From: Cordia subcordata
Lineage: Eukaryota; Streptophyta; Magnoliopsida; Boraginales; Cordiaceae
Direction: 5' to 3'
Assembly (NCBI GenBank): GCA_028554755.1
Contig: JAPTOF010000009.1
Location: 1,902,501-1,966,500, forward strand
DNA: 64,000 nt
The notes under the pieces were generated by a model that was not told the origin of the DNA, searched no databases, and saw only the letters and a program-made list of their open reading frames with translations. Both the position numbers and the translations under genes were made by a program. Below, in pieces: positions 59,931-64,000 of this stretch (the first letter of the stretch is position 1; each line of letters opens with the position of its first letter).

Positions 59931-60240
59931 TAGTTAGAGTAACACACATTTAAAGTTTTGTGGCACAAATTGCTGAATAATCAACAAAGCACAGAAAGTA
60001 AAAGGAAAAAAGTCATGTAATAAATGATACAGGCAAGAATAAACAATGTATGCCCTTTCCAAAATGTCCCCCTGAAATGTTAAATATGGATGTGTGCTCA
60101 AATGTTGTAGGGACCATGCAACAATGAGAATGAACATGCCTACTTGCTCACAGATCAACCACCCCACAGCCTTCTTTTCATAATCTAGGGCTTAGAACAC
60201 ACCCATCCCATGAGTTAAGCATAGGTCTAATGCTGGAAAA
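59931..60240 (-). pseudogene. Unknown ORF of the non-autonomous element, copy 2 (C-terminal fragment)
   Basis: Homologous to the C-terminal 100 codons of the ORF at 52350-53773: ALDLCLTHG, LDYEKKAVGWLICEQVG and IIQQFVPQNFKCVLL match ALDLSLTHG, LDCEKKAIVWLVKEHIG and NIQQFVPLNFNHVLL. The stop is at the corresponding place. One in-frame stop lies near 60180. It is cut at about 60240 by another repeat. Confidence 0.75.
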
Positions 60241-60735
60241 CGTGGAGAGACTTTCTTTGGATTTTTCGAATAGGATCAAGCTCTAAAATAAAATTTTTAA
60301 GAAAAGTTTGAGAATTATCTCATAATTCTCACATTGAAAACATCACCTTACGAAAGCGTCAAGCTTTTCCTCTTCATACGCGATCAAGAACTATTAGAGG
60401 AGGCTATTTTTGGTTTAGGGTTTTACAAGAGAATTCTAACAACTAATTTTCTAGGATAAGGTTTTCTCAAAAACCATCGTACAAGAAAAAAATTAGAACT
60501 CTCCTTATATAAGGAGATATGGGCTTTCCATAAAACCAATCTCCATAACCCACTAAGTCCAATTCTTTGGACTTCTGAAATTCATATTAAATGCACTTTT
60601 AATTTATAAATAATAGCCCATGAATTAATTTGATCCATATACCTAGTGCTAGCTAGACATAGTCAAAATTAATTCCATGACCCATAAACAAGTAATTAGA
60701 CATTATCATTGTTAGTAGTATTGGTAGTATTATGG
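60241..60735 (-). repeat. Dispersed repeat, copy 2
   Basis: Same family as 44808-45834 (CTCATAATTCTCACATTGAAAA, TTCATACGCGATCAAGA). It interrupts the ORF of element copy 2. No coding sequence. Ends not resolved. Confidence 0.55.
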
Positions 60736-61202
60736 TAATAGTCTGTTATGGTAATATTCTCACATCAGAGAAATAGAAAACTTTGTATGTTATAAATAAG
60801 ACCAAGTACAAAATATGTACCAAACCATTCTCTTCAATTCTAATGTCCTGTCTCCTTCAATATGGTATCAGAGCTAGATCAAGACATTAGGATTTCTTCC
60901 AACCAAAAATCTTTTTATCAACAAACCTTAAACACCCACCTATCCTAACACCGACAAAATTTACTGTTCACGCGAGGTTATTGTTGACACAGATCTTTTC
61001 CTTGAATTTTTTGTTTAATTTGTCCATGGTTTTTGTTGTCTACCTCTTTTAACCCCAACAAAAGAAAGAGAGAGAGGGGGATAGAGGAGTAACACCCTTA
61101 CAAGGAAGTTGACATGAAAAGTTGTTAGTGTGGTTGTTCATTTCTTTCCATGCTTTATTAATCAGTCTTTTTTCCTTGGCCCTTTGCATTGTTTGAGTTT
61201 TG

Positions 61203-62165
61203 ATGACTAATACAGATTCCTCCAAAGACACTACTATTGCTTCTTCTACTATTATGGAGTTCGTTACTTCTGTTGTCGTGCCCATATCCAATGGTACCCT
61301 TATTATTACTACGACTAAACTCTCTGGTTGAAATTACTCCCGTTAGTGTTCTAACGTTATGTTATGGTTTCGAGGACAAGACTTGGAAGACCATTTAACT
61401 AAATATGTTTTAGCTACTTTGTCTACTGCCAATAAACAGATTTTGGGGTGCATTGATGCCCAACTTACTAGTTTATTATTTCAATCCATTGAACTCAAAT
61501 TACATGATATCTTTGATAAGTGTCTTTCTTGTAAGGTTATATGGAATTTAGTGAAAGAGATATACACCAGCAATGTTAGTTGCATCTATGATGTTGTTAA
61601 TGGTCTCTTCTGCATTGAGTTGAATGATCGTGGTTTTCAAGTTTATTTTGGTTGATTTTGACGTGCCATGTCTGAGTAAAATGATATCTTCCCTACTGAT
61701 ACTAATGTTGCATGAAAACAACGTGAATAATACTTTGTTGTGTTAATGCTTCATGGCCTTCCTCTTTAGTACGAGTCCATTAGATCTCAAATTCTTTCGT
61801 GACCAGTACTACGATCAATTTCTGAAGTTTATTCACACCTTGACCACACTTATATTTGGAACCCTTTCTAGAATTTGTCAAAACAATCCGCTTTGGCTGT
61901 ATAGCCTTAACTTGGGGGATGGCAAGATAATGTTTCCTATAGTGGTCGTGATCATGGCCGTGGTTATGGTCGAGGTGTTAATTATGGAGGAGAGCAATTT
62001 AGTAATGCTTCTTGGCCATAGTGTACTTATTGTGAAAAGCTGGGTCATACTGGAGACAAATGTTGGGATCTGCATAGTCGACCTGTATGGTCGACCCTTT
62101 AGCAGTGCTAATGTCACCCATATAGACAACAAAGAATCTTCTTCGACTGCGTTGCCACCTCAGTA
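61203..62165 (+). pseudogene. Copia gag remnant
   Basis: Starts MTNTDSS at 61203. KLSG and FRGQDLEDHLT (61371-61400) are typical of copia Gag, with stops at 61330 and 61345 in between. A frameshift occurs near 61655-61760. A Gly/Arg-rich stretch (about 61930-62000) precedes the zinc knuckle CTYCEKLGHTGDKC (about 62023-62064), a perfect C-x2-C-x4-H-x4-C. Confidence 0.8.
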
Positions 62166-62189
62166 GACCAATTCCCATTCTCCTACCTT

Positions 62190-62860
62190 TACTTTATCTG
62201 AAGTAGAGTACAAACACAATTTTTAGCTTCAAGTTTTACAGCAAGCTGCCCAACCTTCTACTACTTCTTTTGCACATGTTGACCCTTCTACATCTACTTA
62301 TCTTTCCCATTCCCTGTTTAGTACTAGTCGTTGGATTTTAGACTCAAGTGTGTCAGACCATATGAGTGGTAATCGCTCTCTTCTTTCTTATATTCAACCC
62401 TCTAAGTCAGTTTCCCCTATCAACATGCAAATGGTTCTTCAGTTATAGTACTTGTTATTAGTTCCTTGTCTCCCATATCCTGTATCACCCTTTTTCTCGT
62501 ATTGTACCTTCTCGATTTCTCTTGCAATTTACTATTTATTTGTCAATTAACAAAATTATTTAATTATTCTATCACCTTTACATTTAATTTTGCGATTATT
62601 CAGGATCAGAGAATGCACGAGCAGATTGGCATGGGGCATGAGTCTAGTGGCCTTTACTACATTGATAATGATTCTTCTACAACTTTCACAGTCGTTTCCA
62701 CCCCTGAAGTCATTCATAGCCATCAAAGTCAACCTAATATTTCAAATCTTAAGCACATGGTTCCTAGTTTGAGTCATGTTAAGGATATCAATTGAGAGTC
62801 TTATCAGTTAGGTAAACATAGTCATACATCTTTTGTTAATCGTGTTAATAAGTAGGCCAA
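62190..62860 (+). pseudogene. Copia protease / GAG-pre-integrase remnant
   Basis: WILDSSVSDHMSGN (about 62333-62375) is the aspartic-protease neighbourhood with the catalytic DSG changed to DSS. FCNLLFICQLTKLFNYSITF (62540-62590) and GLYYID (about 62650) follow the GAG-pre-integrase pattern. Frames are broken. Confidence 0.7.
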
Positions 62861-62869
62861 TGCCTTATT

Positions 62870-63535
62870 TGAAGTAGTTCATTTTGATATTTGGGGACCT
62901 AGTCATCATGTTTCCAAGTTTGGATATCATTACTTTGTTAGTTTTATTGATAACTTCTCTCGTGTTATTTGGTTATATTTAATGAAAGATTGTTCTGAGT
63001 TGTTTTCTATGTTTTCTCTCTTCTGTGCTAAAGTGAAAAATTAGTTTAATACATCTATTTGTATTTTGTGAAGTGACAATGCCAAAGAGTATTTTTCTGC
63101 ATTTTTTCTTCTTTTCTTCAAAATAATGACATTATACATCAATCTTCTTACGCTTACCCTCCTCAGCAGGGTTGTTGAGCACAAGAACAGGCACCTAATT
63201 GAGACTACTTGCACCCTTCTTATTCATTTGAATGTTCCTTTTCATTTTTGGGACAATGCAGTTCTCATTGTATCTCGTCAATTGCATACCTTCCTCTATT
63301 ATTCAAAATCAAAAACTATTTTCTATTTTTTTCCCCAACAGTCTAGTTATTTTTTACCACCTAAGTTGTTTGGGTGTACCTGTTTTGTTCATAACTTGAC
63401 TCCTGGAACTGATAAGTTGGGTCCACATGTCATTAAGTGTGTTTTCCTTGGATGATCTTTCCCTTCTTGTACCTCCCTTTAGTGTTCCCTTGAATGTCCT
63501 GCCTTCACTTGTGCCACCTGAAGAAATTATGCAAA
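62870..63535 (+). pseudogene. Copia integrase remnant
   Basis: VHFDIWGPS (first catalytic Asp, about 62880), FVSFIDNFSRVIW, then a stop at 63042, SDNAKEYF (second Asp, about 63072), and HKNRHLIET near the third acidic position (about 63183). PPKLFGCTCFVHNLTPGTDKLGP and CVFLG close the domain at about 63455. Several frameshifts and stops. Confidence 0.8.
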
Positions 63536-64000
63536 ACTTTTTCACAAATTCTTCAGGATCAGGCTCTTGTAAGTTAAAAAATTTAACAAAAAACATGATT
63601 AGTACCTAGATATTCATGACACGAATTCGTGTTCTTGACGAGTAGTATTGCGGCAGCTTGATCTTCCTCCTCTTCATACGCAACCAAGAAATAATGATGG
63701 AGACTAAGGTTTTTTTTAAGGGAGGAGTGATATTTTTCTCTATAGAAAAAACTGATAACCCTATTTGAAAATATGTACAATACCTCTCCTTTACAGAGCA
63801 AAAAGATTTGGGCCTTCACAAGTCCCAGGCTCAGTTCCTCCAACCCAATTAGGCTCAAACCTCTGAATCCAATTAGGAATTAAATCTCTATTTAATTCTT
63901 AACCCATTTAGCTGAAGATTTAATTCATGCCACATTTTCTGTGCTAGCAGAAAATAGATGAAAAAATAGATGAAATTAAATCCGGGACCTTCTTAATAAT
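63536..64000 (-). repeat. Dispersed repeat, copy 3 (runs off the window)
   Basis: Third member of the family at 44808-45834 and 60241-60735 (TCTTCATACGCAACCAAGAA, AATTAAATCTCTATTTAATTCTTAACCCATTTA). It starts inside the copia integrase linker. The right end is outside the window. Confidence 0.55.

Larger units (their letters stand above)
60744..63535 (+). mobile_element. Ty1/copia element, degenerate and truncated
   Basis: Probable short 5' LTR 60744-60863 (TGTTATGG..., with TTATAAATAAG at 60789), then the primer site TGGTATCAGAGC (60864). Gag, zinc knuckle, protease, GAG-pre-integrase and integrase follow in order with many stops. RT and RNase H are absent: homology stops at about 63535 where another repeat begins. 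Confidence 0.75.

Overview
The window is nuclear DNA of a plant, most likely a eudicot. It is AT-rich, crowded with nested Ty3/gypsy and Ty1/copia LTR retrotransposon remains, and carries one intact-looking host gene: a two-exon LRR receptor pseudokinase most like Arabidopsis SKM1 (At2g25790). There are no bacterial-type genes, and I found no tRNA, rRNA or CRISPR array by eye.

Layout. 1-10633: three damaged copies (A, B, C) of a non-chromoviral Ty3/gypsy (Athila/Tat-like) element. The 3' end and LTR of A lie in the 3' spacer of B (minus strand). B and C (plus strand) meet head to head at about 5180, and a solo LTR splits the integrase of C. 10634-12074: unassigned. 12075-14113: minus-strand gypsy LTR, followed by a minus-strand copia wreck (14114-16530) with an LTR-like insertion in its RNase H. 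16531-19880: noncoding, with microsatellites. 19880-24740: promoter, 5' leader and coding region of the SKM1-like gene. 26052-33511: a non-coding LTR element (LARD-like) with a perfect ATAGA target duplication, hosting a solo gypsy LTR (target duplication GTGAT) and a hAT-like insertion. 34190-39350: plus-strand copia split by a minus-strand copia (35126-38431, target duplication AGGTC). 40340-40798: hAT-like element. 42038-42352: five foldback units at 70-71 bp spacing. 43660-43920: RPS15A (uS8) pseudogene. 45835-47149: solo LTR with ATTAG duplication. 47159-60240: two copies of a non-autonomous Athila-like element, one nested in the LTR of the other, carrying an unrecognised ORF instead of pol. 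60744-63535: plus-strand copia wreck. 63536-64000: a further repeat.

The most interesting material is in the Athila-like family. Pol-bearing and pol-less members share their LTRs, a motif just after the last ORF, a roughly 1.4 kb 3' spacer with two polypurine-like hairpin modules, and a two-helix inverted repeat with a compensatory base change. Each LTR also carries two short stem-loops whose stems covary between copies. The pol-less member encodes CCHC zinc knuckles and an unknown protein whose C-terminal part is recognisable in a second copy. This looks like a non-autonomous family mobilised through shared cis-acting RNA structures. That is an inference from within-window comparison by eye; no alignment, folding or database search was run.
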